64,000 nt of DNA from Candidatus Gastranaerophilales bacterium (GCA_944323255.1 CALURU010000001.1:1-64000); one strand, 5' to 3'. Numbered from the stretch's first letter, positions 29,135 through 38,760 are shown. The notes: generated from the letters alone by a model not told the origin. A program made the numbers and translations.

Positions 29135-30727
29135 ATGTCGGTTATCATACTCTTTTGCGCAATTGTGATATTGTCTTGTATTGTTACAAATAAATTTTCG
29201 AATAAACTTGGAATGCCATCTCTGGTCTTTTTTATGTTTTTAGGTGTATTATTCGGTTCTGATGGAATTTTAAAATTGTCATTTGAAGATTATAGTTTAA
29301 CTTCGAAACTTTGTTCTATTGGCTTGTTGTTTATAATATTTTATGGAGGTTTTTGTACAAAGAAATGTGATGACAGAAAGGTTACTGTTCAGGCAATTTT
29401 ATTGTCTTCTTTAGGAACAGTTTTAACAGCATTATTTACGGCTGCTTTTTGTTTTTATGGTTTAAAAATTTCCTTTGCAGAAAGTTTTCTAATTGGTGCT
29501 ATTATAAGTTCAACGGATGCAGCTTCAGTGTTTTCTATTTTACGTTCGAAAAGACTTAATTTGAAATATAATACAGCACCTCTTTTAGAAATGGAAAGCG
29601 GAAGTAATGATCCTTTTGCTTATATGCTTACAATGCTGGGAATTATATTACTTAAAGGCGGAAGCGTTGCTTCATTAACGCCGATGCTTTTTAAACAGCT
29701 ATTTTTCGGTATATTTTTGGGAATCTTGATTGCGTATGCTGCAATGTACATATTCAAAAAAACTAATCTTTTAACGGAAGGTACTGATACAATATTTATG
29801 GTTGCCGTTGCCCTTGTATCTTATGCAATTCCTGACTTATTAGGCGGAAACGGATACTTGAGCGTATACATTACAGGTATAATTCTGGGTAATAGTGAAA
29901 TAAGAAATAAAATTAATCTTATATACTTTTTTGACGGAATTACGGCTTTATGTCAGGTAATTATATTTTTCTTAATAGGTTTTCTTTCATTTCCGCACAG
30001 AGTACCGAATATTCTTATGCCGGCAGTTGCAATTACGGTTTTTCTCTCGTTTATTGCCCGTCCTCTTGCGGTATTCCTGATAATGAAACCTTTTAAAGCT
30101 CCTTGGAATCAAATATCTTTTATATCCTGGGCCGGATTAAGAGGGGCTGCTTCTATTGTATTTGCGATTATGGTTGTTGCAGAGAGTACTAATTTAAGAC
30201 ATGACTTGTTCCATATAGTGTTTGTTGTAGCGCTTTTATCTGTTGCGATTCAGGGCTCAATGCTTCCTGTTATTGCAAAACGGGATTCAATGATAGACCG
30301 ATTCTCTGATGTAAGAAAAACCTTTAATGATTATCAACAGGAGTCTGCAATAGCGCTTGATAAAATGATAATCAAAGATTCTCATCCTTGGAATGGACGA
30401 ATGCTAAAAGATTTGAATATTAGCGATAATGCTTTAATTCTTGTTATAAATCGTCATGGTGAAAAAATAGTTCCCAAAGGCAGTACAACTCTGATGGCAG
30501 GTGATGAAATTCTGCTGGGAACTACGGTAGTTAAAGCCAAAAATGATATAAAATTATGTGAAACCGTAATCGATAAAGGACACGAATGGGTCGATAAAAA
30601 GATTAGTTCAATACATTGTCCTCAGGATTTTCTAATTGCACTTGTAAAACGTGGTGATGATGCTTTTGTTCCAAACGGTGATACAGAAATAAAATGTGGC
30701 GATACATTGGTTTTCTATGAGGCATAA
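29135..30727 (+). CDS. K+/H+ antiporter, NhaP2/CvrA type
   Basis: A 530-residue CPA1 antiporter. About 12 membrane helices fill residues 1-390, with the conserved LIGAIISSTDAASVFSIL and ESGSNDPFAYML stretches that hold the ion-binding acidic residues. Two RCK_C (TrkA_C) regulatory domains follow, around residues 405-470 and 475-530. This architecture is typical of potassium/proton antiporters that control cytoplasmic pH and K+. GGGGG seven bases before the ATG serves as the ribosome binding site. It is a single gene, separated from the next by a bidirectional terminator. Confidence 0.87.
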   Translation: MSVIILFCAIVILSCIVTNKFSNKLGMPSLVFFMFLGVLFGSDGILKLSFEDYSLTSKLCSIGLLFIIFYGGFCTKKCDDRKVTVQAILLSSLGTVLTALFTAAFCFYGLKISFAESFLIGAIISSTDAASVFSILRSKRLNLKYNTAPLLEMESGSNDPFAYMLTMLGIILLKGGSVASLTPMLFKQLFFGIFLGILIAYAAMYIFKKTNLLTEGTDTIFMVAVALVSYAIPDLLGGNGYLSVYITGIILGNSEIRNKINLIYFFDGITALCQVIIFFLIGFLSFPHRVPNILMPAVAITVFLSFIARPLAVFLIMKPFKAPWNQISFISWAGLRGAASIVFAIMVVAESTNLRHDLFHIVFVVALLSVAIQGSMLPVIAKRDSMIDRFSDVRKTFNDYQQESAIALDKMIIKDSHPWNGRMLKDLNISDNALILVINRHGEKIVPKGSTTLMAGDEILLGTTVVKAKNDIKLCETVIDKGHEWVDKKISSIHCPQDFLIALVKRGDDAFVPNGDTEIKCGDTLVFYEA

Positions 30728-30868
30728 GAGACGCTGTTAGACTGCTGCAGAGTATAATGTACTTGTAGATCAACTTGCTAGTGGAACTGCTGCAAATAGT
30801 AACTTTAGTTACATGACCACCATTATACAAACTACTACCGCCTCTGCTAACTCCAAGCTTATAAACAC

Positions 30869-30904
30869 AAAAAAAATAAGGTTAGCCATATAACCTTATT
30901 TTTT
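30869..30904 (-). terminator. Intrinsic terminator of tRNA-Gln, bidirectional
   Basis: AATAAGGTTA and TAACCTTATT pair around GCCATA, with A-runs on one side and T-runs on the other. It begins immediately after the tRNA 3' end on the minus strand and can also end the antiporter mRNA on the plus strand. Confidence 0.8.
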
Positions 30905-30980
30905 TGGCTGGGGCGGAAGGATTCGAACCTCCGGGATGGCTGGACCAAAACCAGCTGCCTTACCACTTGGCGACGCCCCA
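30905..30980 (-). tRNA. tRNA-Gln (TTG)
   Basis: A 76-base cloverleaf with a seven-base acceptor TGGGGCG/CGCCCCA, GGTTCGAATCC in the T arm and the anticodon loop TTTTGGT, giving TTG for Gln CAA codons. The 3' CCA is encoded. The first acceptor base is T, as expected for bacterial glutamine tRNA. Confidence 0.95.
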
Positions 30981-31101
30981 TTGCTTTTATTATCATAAAA
31001 TATCAATTTATAATGTCAAGAGGGGTAAATGGATTCAGGCAGTATCGCAAACTACAAACTTATATCATACATGATAGGGGTATATTGGAGCTCCAAGCTG
31101 C

Positions 31102-31130
31102 AAAAAGGCTTAGAATAAATATTCTAAGCC
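31102..31130 (-). terminator. Intrinsic terminator
   Basis: On the minus strand GGCTTAGAATA and TATTCTAAGCC flank a short loop, followed by TTTTT. It ends the transcript of the gene at 31160. Confidence 0.85.
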
Positions 31131-31159
31131 CTGTATAAGATTAATAGGAGGGGAAATTG

Positions 31160-32059
31160 TTAATCTCTTGTTAATTGCCATATAATATCACCGGCTAATG
31201 CTGCTAATGCGAGCCCTTTAGCTAACCTACCTGTTCCTTTCAAACCTAAGTCTTTACACATTCCTAAAGGATTAACCACTTTGCCTAGAGCCGCTAAGCC
31301 TAAACCGGCTCCAAACCCTGCTGCTGCTGCCGTTCCTGCTTCTGCCGCTCTTGCAACCCCGCCGCCGATTTTTTCCATTCTGTCTTTGCCGCCTTTATTA
31401 TCAATTCTTGTTCCAAACAAATAACTTAAAGTTTCTTCTGTATATTTATTATGATAATCCTTTTTACCAAAGAATTTTTCATTGAAACCATGCATAAATG
31501 CAGATTCGCCATATTTCTTGATATCAGATCTCAAACTTACTTGTTCACCAGTCTTTTTAGATATAATCTGAGCATACATTGCTTCTATTATATTATTTAT
31601 GCTTTCTGCAGGATCTAATCTATTACTATTAGCTTTTAAATATGCATTATGTTTTTCATACAATGCGATTTTTAATCTATCAAATTCTTCGCAAATACCA
31701 TCAGCATCACCTTCTCTGATTTTTTCTGCTAAATTTACAATCAGACCGTTTAATCTTGCATCTTCCATTGATTCCTCAAACAAAGCTCTATCTTCAGCTT
31801 TATATGCATTGGTTCTATTATCCAATAATAACTCATGCATAGCTCCAGAATGTGCTAATTGATTCTTTTCGATGTCTTGATATGCATCATTCATTTGTCT
31901 CATATAAGCAGGATACATTCCCATCATTCCCATTCCGCCATAACCCATAAATGCCGGATTATAATATGAACTATATGTACCGCCGCCTGATAAACCGTAC
32001 ATTCCCAAGCCGCTCATATATGGATTATAACCTATTCCTGTTATGCCAAAATATGACAT
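31160..32059 (-). CDS. Gly/Met/Tyr-rich N-terminus protein of unknown function
   Basis: A 299-residue protein that I do not recognise. The first 55 residues are Gly, Met, Tyr and Ser rich (YGGMGMMGMYPAYMRQM), resembling a flexible or assembly-prone segment. The middle, about 60-215, is charged and helical. Near 232-270 there is a Gly/Ala-rich stretch (AAAAGFGAGLGLAALG) that could insert in a membrane, as may the C-terminal LALAALAGDIIWQL. AGGAGG about six bases before the ATG fixes the start. It is transcribed from a composite promoter shared with other unknown genes (1086, 40231) and ends at a strong terminator. Confidence 0.72.
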   Translation of the reverse strand: MSYFGITGIGYNPYMSGLGMYGLSGGGTYSSYYNPAFMGYGGMGMMGMYPAYMRQMNDAYQDIEKNQLAHSGAMHELLLDNRTNAYKAEDRALFEESMEDARLNGLIVNLAEKIREGDADGICEEFDRLKIALYEKHNAYLKANSNRLDPAESINNIIEAMYAQIISKKTGEQVSLRSDIKKYGESAFMHGFNEKFFGKKDYHNKYTEETLSYLFGTRIDNKGGKDRMEKIGGGVARAAEAGTAAAAGFGAGLGLAALGKVVNPLGMCKDLGLKGTGRLAKGLALAALAGDIIWQLTRD

Positions 32060-32107
32060 AATGACCTCCTACTGATATTTAGTTATTTGAGAATAACCTT
32101 TTTTAAC

Positions 32108-32172
32108 CTTACATATTAATAAAGTATTTATGTTTACAGAAATTGATACTTTTTAAACATTTTGTAATAAAA
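32108..32172 (-). promoter_or_regulatory. Composite promoter, instance 2
   Basis: On the minus strand TTTTATTACA begins at 32172 and ATACTTTATTAATATGTAAG runs from 32127 to 32108. The distance from box to the G of GTAAG is 60. It lies about 50 bases before the ATG at 32059. Confidence 0.6.
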
Positions 32173-32238
32173 GTTTACAATTTATTCTCTTCTACTTTTG
32201 TTGTATCATGTAATAATAAGTAAATTTGGGAGCTTGGA

Positions 32239-32964
32239 ATGAGAATAGAAGCTAAAAACCTTATTAAAATATATGGAGACAGAAGTGTTGTAAATGATGT
32301 TTCTTTTTATATGGACAAAGGAGAAGTTGTCTGTTTACTGGGACCAAATGGTGCAGGTAAAACCACTACTTTCTACATGATTGTCGGTCTTGTTAAGCCA
32401 AATACAGGTTCTGTTTTTATTGACAACAAAGAAATCACTTCCTGGCCTATGAACCTTAGAGCCAAGGAAGGTATTGGGTATCTGCCTCAGGAAAACTCTA
32501 TTTTTAGAAAACTTACTGTCGAAGAAAACATTCAACTTGTACTGGAAATGAATGATAAGCTTACTGTTAATGAAAAGAAAGCAAAGCTTGAAGAACTGCT
32601 TACTGAATTCGGTGTTTTAAAATTGAGAAAATCTCCGGCAGTTGCACTTTCAGGAGGTGAACGCAGACGTGTAGAAATCGCAAGAGCTCTTGCTGCTAGT
32701 CCTGATTTCATGCTTCTTGATGAGCCTTTTGCAGGTATTGACCCTATTGCAATTGGTGAAATTAAAGATAATATTAGAAAAATATCAGAAGAAAAAGGTT
32801 TAGGAGTTCTTATTACTGACCACAATCCGAAAGCTACATTATCAATTACAGACAGAGCATATGTAATTTTCGATGGAAAAATCAAAATTCAAGGTAAAAG
32901 TGTAGATGTCGCAAATGACCCAGTTGCTAAAGAGTTCTATTTAGGAAAGGACTTCAAATTATAA
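32239..32964 (+). CDS. lptB: LPS transport ABC ATPase LptB
   Basis: A 241-residue ABC ATPase with Walker A GPNGAGKT at residues 35-42, Q-loop GIGYLPQENSIFRKLTVEEN, signature LSGGERRRVEIARALA near 140 and Walker B FMLLDEPFAGIDP. The Q-loop FRKLTVEEN and the FAGIDPIA motif are typical of LptB, which powers LPS extraction from the inner membrane. The LptF/G-type permease gene follows after two bases, which supports the assignment. GGGAG seven bases before the ATG sets the start. Confidence 0.93.
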   Translation: MRIEAKNLIKIYGDRSVVNDVSFYMDKGEVVCLLGPNGAGKTTTFYMIVGLVKPNTGSVFIDNKEITSWPMNLRAKEGIGYLPQENSIFRKLTVEENIQLVLEMNDKLTVNEKKAKLEELLTEFGVLKLRKSPAVALSGGERRRVEIARALAASPDFMLLDEPFAGIDPIAIGEIKDNIRKISEEKGLGVLITDHNPKATLSITDRAYVIFDGKIKIQGKSVDVANDPVAKEFYLGKDFKL

Positions 32965-32966
32965 TA

Positions 32967-34091
32967 ATGAAAAAACTTTTTACAGTATATGATAGATATA
33001 TATTTATGCAAGTCCTAACAACGACAATTGTAGCAATATTATTGTTCACTATTGTATGGATTGCTCCTGAAATGCTCTTAAATACCATAAAAAAAATTCT
33101 TGCGCATGAATATACTGTGAAAACTGGGGTTATGGTACTTATATATGAACTCCCAAAAATTTTAGGTAAGGCTTTCCCTGTAGGGTTGCTTTTAGGATCT
33201 TTGTTTACCTTTGACAAATTGAGTAAAGATTCTGAATTAACAATTTTCCGTGCAGTAGGTATGTCATTCTCTAGAATCTTATGCCCGCTTCTTGTATTAA
33301 GTTTTATTGTAACCTATCTTTGTTTTGTAACTTATGACAAATGGATTCCTTATTCTTGTCAGAAACTTGCTGAAATCAAAGGCGGAAGTACACTTACACA
33401 ATACATTTATACTAAAAAAGATGAAAATAACAGACCAGAACAGGCGGTTATTGTTTCCAGGTACTTTAAAAACGAAATGACAAATGTTATTGTCTTAAAT
33501 TTCTCTAAACAAGTTTTTGATGATCTACACGGATTAAATAATATTTTAGTCGCAGAAACCGGACATAAAGGAGTAAATCCGGCAGGACAACCCAGCTGGA
33601 TTCTGGATAATGTAACTTCATATGATATAAATGAGGATGGAATTTTTAAAAAAATAACAAGAACTGATAGAGAATACATATTAAACGGAACTGATGCAGA
33701 AGATGCATATACAATTATGATAAACTCTACTAAAAGAGATAGAGATATTGATAATAAAAACCTTAAACACTATGTGGATCTTCTAAAAAAAGCGAATCTG
33801 GATGAAGATTACAGGCTAATGTATAACAAATACTTACAACGCTTTTTCCATCCATTCGTATGTGTTTTATTAGCAATTATGGGATGCCTTCTGGGATTTA
33901 GTAAGCCTAGAGAACAAAGATTAATCGGATTCACTATTGCAATTGGATGTATTTTTGTCTATTATATAACTTTGCCATTCTTTGACTTATTAGCAGAAAA
34001 AGGAGTTTTGCTACCTCTTATAACTGCAGCTTTTCCTCCATTTGCATTTTTATGCGCTATTATTGCTTTTTACAAATCAAGGGACTTATAA
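32967..34091 (+). CDS. LptF/LptG-family permease (YjgP/YjgQ)
   Basis: A 374-residue membrane protein with three N-terminal helices, a large periplasmic domain (about residues 125-275) and three C-terminal helices, the standard LptF/G layout. KKLFTVYDRYIFMQVL at the start and RFFHPFVCVLLAIMGCLLGF after the periplasmic domain are typical. It pairs with LptB two bases upstream to move LPS-like molecules to the periplasmic bridge. Only one such permease is seen here, so it may act as a homodimer or have a partner elsewhere. Confidence 0.9.
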   Translation: MKKLFTVYDRYIFMQVLTTTIVAILLFTIVWIAPEMLLNTIKKILAHEYTVKTGVMVLIYELPKILGKAFPVGLLLGSLFTFDKLSKDSELTIFRAVGMSFSRILCPLLVLSFIVTYLCFVTYDKWIPYSCQKLAEIKGGSTLTQYIYTKKDENNRPEQAVIVSRYFKNEMTNVIVLNFSKQVFDDLHGLNNILVAETGHKGVNPAGQPSWILDNVTSYDINEDGIFKKITRTDREYILNGTDAEDAYTIMINSTKRDRDIDNKNLKHYVDLLKKANLDEDYRLMYNKYLQRFFHPFVCVLLAIMGCLLGFSKPREQRLIGFTIAIGCIFVYYITLPFFDLLAEKGVLLPLITAAFPPFAFLCAIIAFYKSRDL

Positions 34092-34094
34092 TTT

Positions 34095-34910
34095 ATGAAA
34101 AAACTATTAACATTTCTATTCTTAATATTTTTATCAGGAGCCAGTTATGCAGCTCCTATAGATGTTAAATATGATGATGGTATCTATCATATAGTTTTGT
34201 CTGGAGATAAAATAAAGAAGCAAATAGAATTTATTTCTTCTCCTACACTTATTACCAATAAAGAAGCTCATAATAAATCAAATTCACTGCTTACCATTAA
34301 TGCAGGATTTTTCGATCCGCAAACTCAAAAATCTATGTCATATATAGTAAATGATACACAAACTATTGAAGATCCTATTTTTAATGAAAGCTTTCAAACA
34401 AACCCGGTATTAAGAAGAAATATGAAAAAAATTCTGGATAGAACAGAATTTAGGGTTCTCGATTGTGATAGCAAGCTAAAATATGAAATAGCCCAACATA
34501 ATTCTAAGGTTGACTTTTTATGTTCAGTGCAGACTTCTGCTCAAGGTGGACCACAGCTCCTGCCAAACTTGCGCCTTGAAGAGGAGTTTTTTGTAGTAAA
34601 AGATAAAGATGGCAACGTTATAAGAGAATCTGCTTCTGTTTTACATAAAACAGCCAGAACATTAATAGGATTAAAAACTCTTGAAGGAGGAGCGCAAGAA
34701 ATACATATCTTTATTGTAACTGATGAACATCCAATGGATATATATGAAGCAAGAGATTTATGTGCAAGTTATAATCTGGATAGTGCTATGGCATTTGATG
34801 GAGGCAGTTCAACATCATTTAATTATAAAAATATAGCTGTAACTTCTAAACAAGAAGATGGCGGAAGCGGGCGAGCCCTCAAATCATTTATGATTATTAA
34901 GAAGAAATAA
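34095..34910 (+). CDS. Secreted phosphodiester glycosidase (NAGPA domain)
   Basis: A 271-residue protein with a cleavable signal peptide (after SYA, about residue 19) and an NAGPA domain. Signature pieces are TINAGFFDP, GGPQLL, KTARTLIGL and MAFDGGSST near the C-terminus. The family hydrolyses phosphodiester-linked sugars or cell-wall glycans in the periplasm or outside. It starts three bases after the lptF/G stop, so it belongs to that operon, hinting at a role in envelope glycan or lipid trimming. The exact substrate is unknown. Confidence 0.85.
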   Translation: MKKLLTFLFLIFLSGASYAAPIDVKYDDGIYHIVLSGDKIKKQIEFISSPTLITNKEAHNKSNSLLTINAGFFDPQTQKSMSYIVNDTQTIEDPIFNESFQTNPVLRRNMKKILDRTEFRVLDCDSKLKYEIAQHNSKVDFLCSVQTSAQGGPQLLPNLRLEEEFFVVKDKDGNVIRESASVLHKTARTLIGLKTLEGGAQEIHIFIVTDEHPMDIYEARDLCASYNLDSAMAFDGGSSTSFNYKNIAVTSKQEDGGSGRALKSFMIIKKK

Positions 34911-34920
34911 TAAGAATAAA

Positions 34921-34956
34921 AAATCCTCCGATTAATTTAATCGGAGGATTTTATTA
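34921..34956. terminator. Bidirectional intrinsic terminator
   Basis: AATCCTCCGATTA and TAATCGGAGGATT form a long perfect stem, with T-rich sequence after each arm. It separates the convergent lptB and rplJ-rplL operons. Confidence 0.9.
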
Positions 34957-34966
34957 TAATGTCAAA

Positions 34967-35341
34967 CTACTTGATTTCAACAGTAGCACCAGCAGCTTCA
35001 AGTTGTTTCTTGAGAGCTTCTGCTTCATCTTTTTTAACGCCTTCCTTAACAGCTTTAGGAGCAGCTTCTACTAAATCTTTAGCTTCTTTTAAGCCAAGAC
35101 CGGTAATTGCTCTTACTTCTTTAAGAACTGCAATTTTCTTATCAGCCGGAACGGAAGCTAAAACTACGTTTACAGCAGCATCAGCATCTTCTGCAGGAGC
35201 AGCAGCGGCAGCAGGAGCAGCAGCAACAGCTACAGGAGCAGCAGCAGATACACCGAATTTTTCTTCCATAGCTTTTACTAATTCAGCAGCTTCTAATAAA
35301 GTTAATTTTTCAATTGATTCTAAAATTGCTTCAATACTCAT
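34967..35341 (-). CDS. rplL: 50S ribosomal protein L7/L12
   Basis: A 124-residue protein of the normal family length. The N-terminal dimerisation helix ([20 protein letters not shown]) is followed by an Ala/Pro-rich hinge and the C-terminal factor-binding domain ([20 protein letters not shown]). It forms the ribosomal stalk with L10, whose gene is 100 bases upstream. The hinge is encoded by a G/C-rich Ala repeat unlike the rest of the region. Confidence 0.98.
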   Translation of the reverse strand: MSIEAILESIEKLTLLEAAELVKAMEEKFGVSAAAPVAVAAAPAAAAAPAEDADAAVNVVLASVPADKKIAVLKEVRAITGLGLKEAKDLVEAAPKAVKEGVKKDEAEALKKQLEAAGATVEIK

Positions 35342-35441
35342 TGTTTTTCTCCTTTTATTTTTATTTAAGTTGTAATACGTTTTATTTATAAGTAACTATA
35401 AATTAGTAATTTAAAAACACTCTAAAATATAATTACAACAT

Positions 35442-35963
35442 CTATGCTGATTTTTGATCTCTAACAGCAGCAATAGCTCTGACAAGAGATGACATAACAG
35501 CATTGACAGAGTTTGCGATACCAGATGCCGGTGAATTGATACATCCAAGCATTTTTGCATAAAGTTCTTCACGAGAAGGAAGATTTGCAAGAGCTTTTGC
35601 TTCATCTGCTGACATTAATTGACCATCCATTGCAGCAGCAAGAATTTCACCTTTCTTAGTATCTTTGATAAATTGTGATAAAGCCTTTGCAGGTGCTACC
35701 TGATCCTTAAAACCAAAAGCAATTGCTATTGGTCCTTTTAAAACATCAGCAAGCACTTCATAAGGAGTGCCCTGTATAGCGATTTTTGCAAGGGTGTTTT
35801 TTGTAACCATATAATCCCCGCCATCTTTTTGGATAGCACGTCTTAATTTGGTTATTTCTTCTACAGTTAACCCTTTATAATCGGTAACAATTGCAACTTG
35901 TGCTTTATCAATTTTTTCTTTGATAAGTGCTACCTTATCTTCTTTGAAAGCTTTTGTTGACAT
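35442..35963 (-). CDS. rplJ: 50S ribosomal protein L10
   Basis: A 173-residue protein. DYKGLTVEEITKLRRAIQKD and YMVTKNTLAKIAI are hallmark stretches of L10, the stalk base that binds 23S rRNA and L7/L12 dimers. AAGGAG seven bases before the ATG gives a strong start. The 340-base leader upstream may carry an L10 autoregulatory structure. rplA and rplK are not adjacent on this side; a glycosyltransferase gene lies upstream instead. Confidence 0.97.
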   Translation of the reverse strand: MSTKAFKEDKVALIKEKIDKAQVAIVTDYKGLTVEEITKLRRAIQKDGGDYMVTKNTLAKIAIQGTPYEVLADVLKGPIAIAFGFKDQVAPAKALSQFIKDTKKGEILAAAMDGQLMSADEAKALANLPSREELYAKMLGCINSPASGIANSVNAVMSSLVRAIAAVRDQKSA

Positions 35964-36275
35964 TTTTTGCTCCTTTTTTACTAACTCATATGAGTTTTAT
36001 ATAATTTTCGGATTATATTTCCGCTCGACCTTTCAATTTTGTATTTAAATCGGCTTCAAAGAAACCTCTTTCATACTAAAAAGATTTTGCAATCTTTTTT
36101 AATCGCAAAACCTACACAATCTTAGCTATTTATATATTTAAGAATTTCTGCGTACTTTAAACGTTCGACTAACTTTTGTAAAATCCGCCTACTGATTTCC
36201 CGCATTGTGTAATCTCGGCTAGCCTTTTCAGATTAAATCCTAACAAGGATACTAACTGTCTGCGATTATGATACT
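35964..36275 (-). promoter_or_regulatory. Long rplJ leader, possible L10 autoregulatory RNA
   Basis: About 310 bases separate the predicted transcription start from the rplJ ATG. The leader holds hairpins, for example AAAAGATT-GCAA-AATCTTTT and the palindrome AACTCATATGAGTT just before the ribosome binding site. In many bacteria L10 represses its own operon through such a leader. I could not match the conserved kink-turn with certainty. Confidence 0.45.
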
Positions 36276-36304
36276 AATTTAACAAAACAATATTTGTCTG
36301 TCAA
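36276..36304 (-). promoter_or_regulatory. Sigma-70 promoter of rplJ-rplL
   Basis: On the minus strand a perfect TTGACA (36304-36299) is followed after 17 bases by TAAATT (36281-36276). It overlaps the end of the upstream glycosyltransferase region. Confidence 0.7.
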
Positions 36305-36319
36305 GTGTATTGTAAAGTT

Positions 36320-37780
36320 TTATTTATACCTAACTCCTTTAATTACTGTCCAATACCCTCCTCTTGCAATATCATAGTCTTTAAAGTCCGCATCCAAACG
36401 CTTTAATAACGTATTTTTTATTTCAGAAAATGTAATAAACATCTCTGGAATATCTGGATTATTTTTATTAGCTTCAATAAATTTTTGATCAAAAAAGCTG
36501 ACACTATCAAGAAAAACAACAGACACACTCCCTCCTACAGGAATTTCGGATAAAATTCTAGCCGGATTTTGTTTATATAAATGCCGATTGCTTTTGCTTA
36601 TATAGTAAAGATTTTTGTTTTTTATATCTGTATAACGATAAAATCTGGTTGGTTCATAGTAAGTAAATATTATATTTTGAGAATTTTGTTTATTTAAAAT
36701 ATCACCTACAATTTTATGACCTTCATTTCTTTTTAGTTTGGTAACATAATAAGGTGTAAAATATGCAAATAAATGAGATAACACAAAGATAATTAATAAA
36801 ACTAACCCAAGCTTATTCAATCTTGTAAACCCTAATGATACAAAAAGAATTAATACCGGTAATATTTCGATTGAGTATTTAGTAATAAATACCAGCATTC
36901 CGCAATATGCCATTATCCCCATAACTATTAGAGTGAGAACGGAAATGAGTGCAAATCCACGCTTTATACCGGCAAACAACCCAATAATTGCTATTAATGT
37001 CGGAAAAATCATCCATAATGCTATAGACTTATCATAAAAAAATACAGGCGGAGCTGTTACATTATTTGTAAGAATTGGTGAAAAATAATCTGTAAACAAG
37101 AATAGAATATTTGTATAAGAAAAATGTCCCCACCACTGAGATGCAGGAAGCATTCTCAAGAAATTTTCAGGAAGCTTCAATAATAGAACCGTACAAATCA
37201 ATATAAACGCCAGAATTGCAGTTGTAATAAGAATTGAGATTTTCTTCTTTTTAAATATAATGTACGCAGATAAGAAAAATATATAAATGACACCTATTAT
37301 ATGTGTTGAAAGAACCAGTAAAGCCGAAATAATATACCATATCAAATTTTTATAATTATTGTTTTTAAGATAGCGTATCGCAAACAATAATGTTAATGCT
37401 GAAAATAAGAATAATAGAGAATAAAATCTAATTTCCTGTGAATAATATACCAAAAATGAGAGTATGGAAGTTATTGTTGCTGCATAATATCCGCATTTTT
37501 TAGAATATTCTTTTCCAATCAGATACATAACCGGAATAGCAAGAACTCCCGGCAGCACTGAAGTAAGTCTTAAAATTGTATCTGAACAATGAACAAGTGG
37601 TTTTAAATACAAATAATACAACGGCATATGACATTGTTTAAGAATTTCTTGCCAGAAGCCCTCACAAAAAGGTGTGTTTGCCACATACCAGCTTACATAT
37701 TCATCATTCCACATTCCTTCAGGCTTAATAATGTTGGTAAGCCTTAATAATAAACCAAATAAAAATATTATATAAAACAC
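36320..37780 (-). CDS. GT39/ArnT-like membrane glycosyltransferase
   Basis: A 486-residue integral membrane protein with roughly 10-12 hydrophobic segments in residues 1-350 and a soluble C-terminal domain. The first periplasmic loop has WNDEYVSWYVAN, the acidic pair expected for GT39/PMT-type enzymes that use polyprenyl-phosphate sugars. IRLTSVLPG-like and YYSQEIRFYSLLFLFSALTL stretches are also typical. The start appears to be a GTG, with GAG upstream. It is divergent from a polyprenyl-phosphate sugar synthase gene only 38 bases away, a natural partner that could make its lipid-linked donor. Confidence 0.83.
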   Translation of the reverse strand: MFYIIFLFGLLLRLTNIIKPEGMWNDEYVSWYVANTPFCEGFWQEILKQCHMPLYYLYLKPLVHCSDTILRLTSVLPGVLAIPVMYLIGKEYSKKCGYYAATITSILSFLVYYSQEIRFYSLLFLFSALTLLFAIRYLKNNNYKNLIWYIISALLVLSTHIIGVIYIFFLSAYIIFKKKKISILITTAILAFILICTVLLLKLPENFLRMLPASQWWGHFSYTNILFLFTDYFSPILTNNVTAPPVFFYDKSIALWMIFPTLIAIIGLFAGIKRGFALISVLTLIVMGIMAYCGMLVFITKYSIEILPVLILFVSLGFTRLNKLGLVLLIIFVLSHLFAYFTPYYVTKLKRNEGHKIVGDILNKQNSQNIIFTYYEPTRFYRYTDIKNKNLYYISKSNRHLYKQNPARILSEIPVGGSVSVVFLDSVSFFDQKFIEANKNNPDIPEMFITFSEIKNTLLKRLDADFKDYDIARGGYWTVIKGVRYK

Positions 37781-37805
37781 TCTTTACCTGCTCTCCCAAT
37801 TTATA

Positions 37806-37811
37806 TATAAT
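37806..37811 (+). promoter_or_regulatory. TATAAT box of a leaderless gene
   Basis: TATAAT ends seven bases before the ATG at 37819. No ribosome binding site is present, so a leaderless mRNA is predicted. Confidence 0.6.
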
Positions 37812-37818
37812 ATTTTAC

Positions 37819-38760
37819 ATGACAAAGCTTATTATTCAAATACCTTGTTACAATGAAGAAGAAACATTGCTAACCACTCTAAATGATTTACCATCATCAG
37901 TTGCAGGAATAGACAAAATAGAAGTACTTGTAATAAATGACGGTTCTACAGACAAATCAGAAGAAATTGCGAAAAATTGGGGTGCCAAAGTCCTTAACAT
38001 TAAACCCAATAAGGGGCTGGCGAATGCTTTTAGATCCGGTCTAAATGAGGCTTTAAAACTCGGAGCAGATATAATTGTAAACACTGATGCTGACAATCAA
38101 TACTGTGCCGGTGACATAGAAAAAATTGTAAAACCAATTCTCGAGGGGAATGCAGATATTGTTGTGGGAGCTAGGAACATTCTATCAATAAAAGAGTTTT
38201 CTCCGTTAAAAAAAATTCTTCAAAAAATTGGCTCTGCAGTTTTGCGCCTTTTTTCTTCTACAAAGGTTGAAGATGCTCCAAGCGGTTTCAGAGCCTTTTC
38301 CCGTCATGCTGCTTTGCGGATTAACGTATTTGATAACTATACATACACAATGGAAACATTACTTCAAGCAAATGCTAAAGGCTTAAAAGTAATATCAGTA
38401 CCAATAAGGGTAAATGAACAGTTAAGAGATTCTAAACTGGTAAAAAATATATTTGATTATATATATAAATCAATGAAAACCACAATAAGAATGTTTATTG
38501 TATATAGACCTTTCAGATTTTTTATAACTATTGCAGGATTGCTAGCACTTGCAGGTTTAATTCTGGTATTAAGATTTATTTACTACTTCATCCTTGGTTA
38601 TGGCAACGGACATATTCAGTCACTGATTTTTGCGGCAATGTTTTTAATTTCTGCTGTGCAACTTGGCGTAATCGCTATAATCAGTGACTTACTGTCTATA
38701 AATCGCAAACTTGCCGAAGATATACAAATCCGTTTAAAGGCACTTGAGTTAAAGCAATAA
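37819..38760 (+). CDS. DPM1-like polyprenyl-phosphate glycosyltransferase (GT2)
   Basis: A 313-residue enzyme. Residues 1-225 form the GT2 domain: IIQIPCYNEEETL, VINDGSTDKSEEIA, NTDADNQY as the DXD-type site and DAPSGFRAFSR. Two C-terminal membrane helices at about 230-295 match bacterial dolichol-phosphate-mannose or glucose synthase relatives (GtrB/ArnC-like). It would load a sugar onto a polyprenyl phosphate for the divergent GT39-like enzyme. The leaderless start is supported by the TATAAT seven bases upstream. Confidence 0.88.
   Translation: MTKLIIQIPCYNEEETLLTTLNDLPSSVAGIDKIEVLVINDGSTDKSEEIAKNWGAKVLNIKPNKGLANAFRSGLNEALKLGADIIVNTDADNQYCAGDIEKIVKPILEGNADIVVGARNILSIKEFSPLKKILQKIGSAVLRLFSSTKVEDAPSGFRAFSRHAALRINVFDNYTYTMETLLQANAKGLKVISVPIRVNEQLRDSKLVKNIFDYIYKSMKTTIRMFIVYRPFRFFITIAGLLALAGLILVLRFIYYFILGYGNGHIQSLIFAAMFLISAVQLGVIAIISDLLSINRKLAEDIQIRLKALELKQ

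Noticed and set aside
30728..30868. Possible small gene after the antiporter
   Set aside because: The stretch has no start with a ribosome binding site and no frame of useful length on either strand apart from shadows.
34959..35375. Ala/Thr/Ser-rich frame opposite rplL
   Set aside because: Antisense shadow of the Ala-rich hinge codons of L7/L12.
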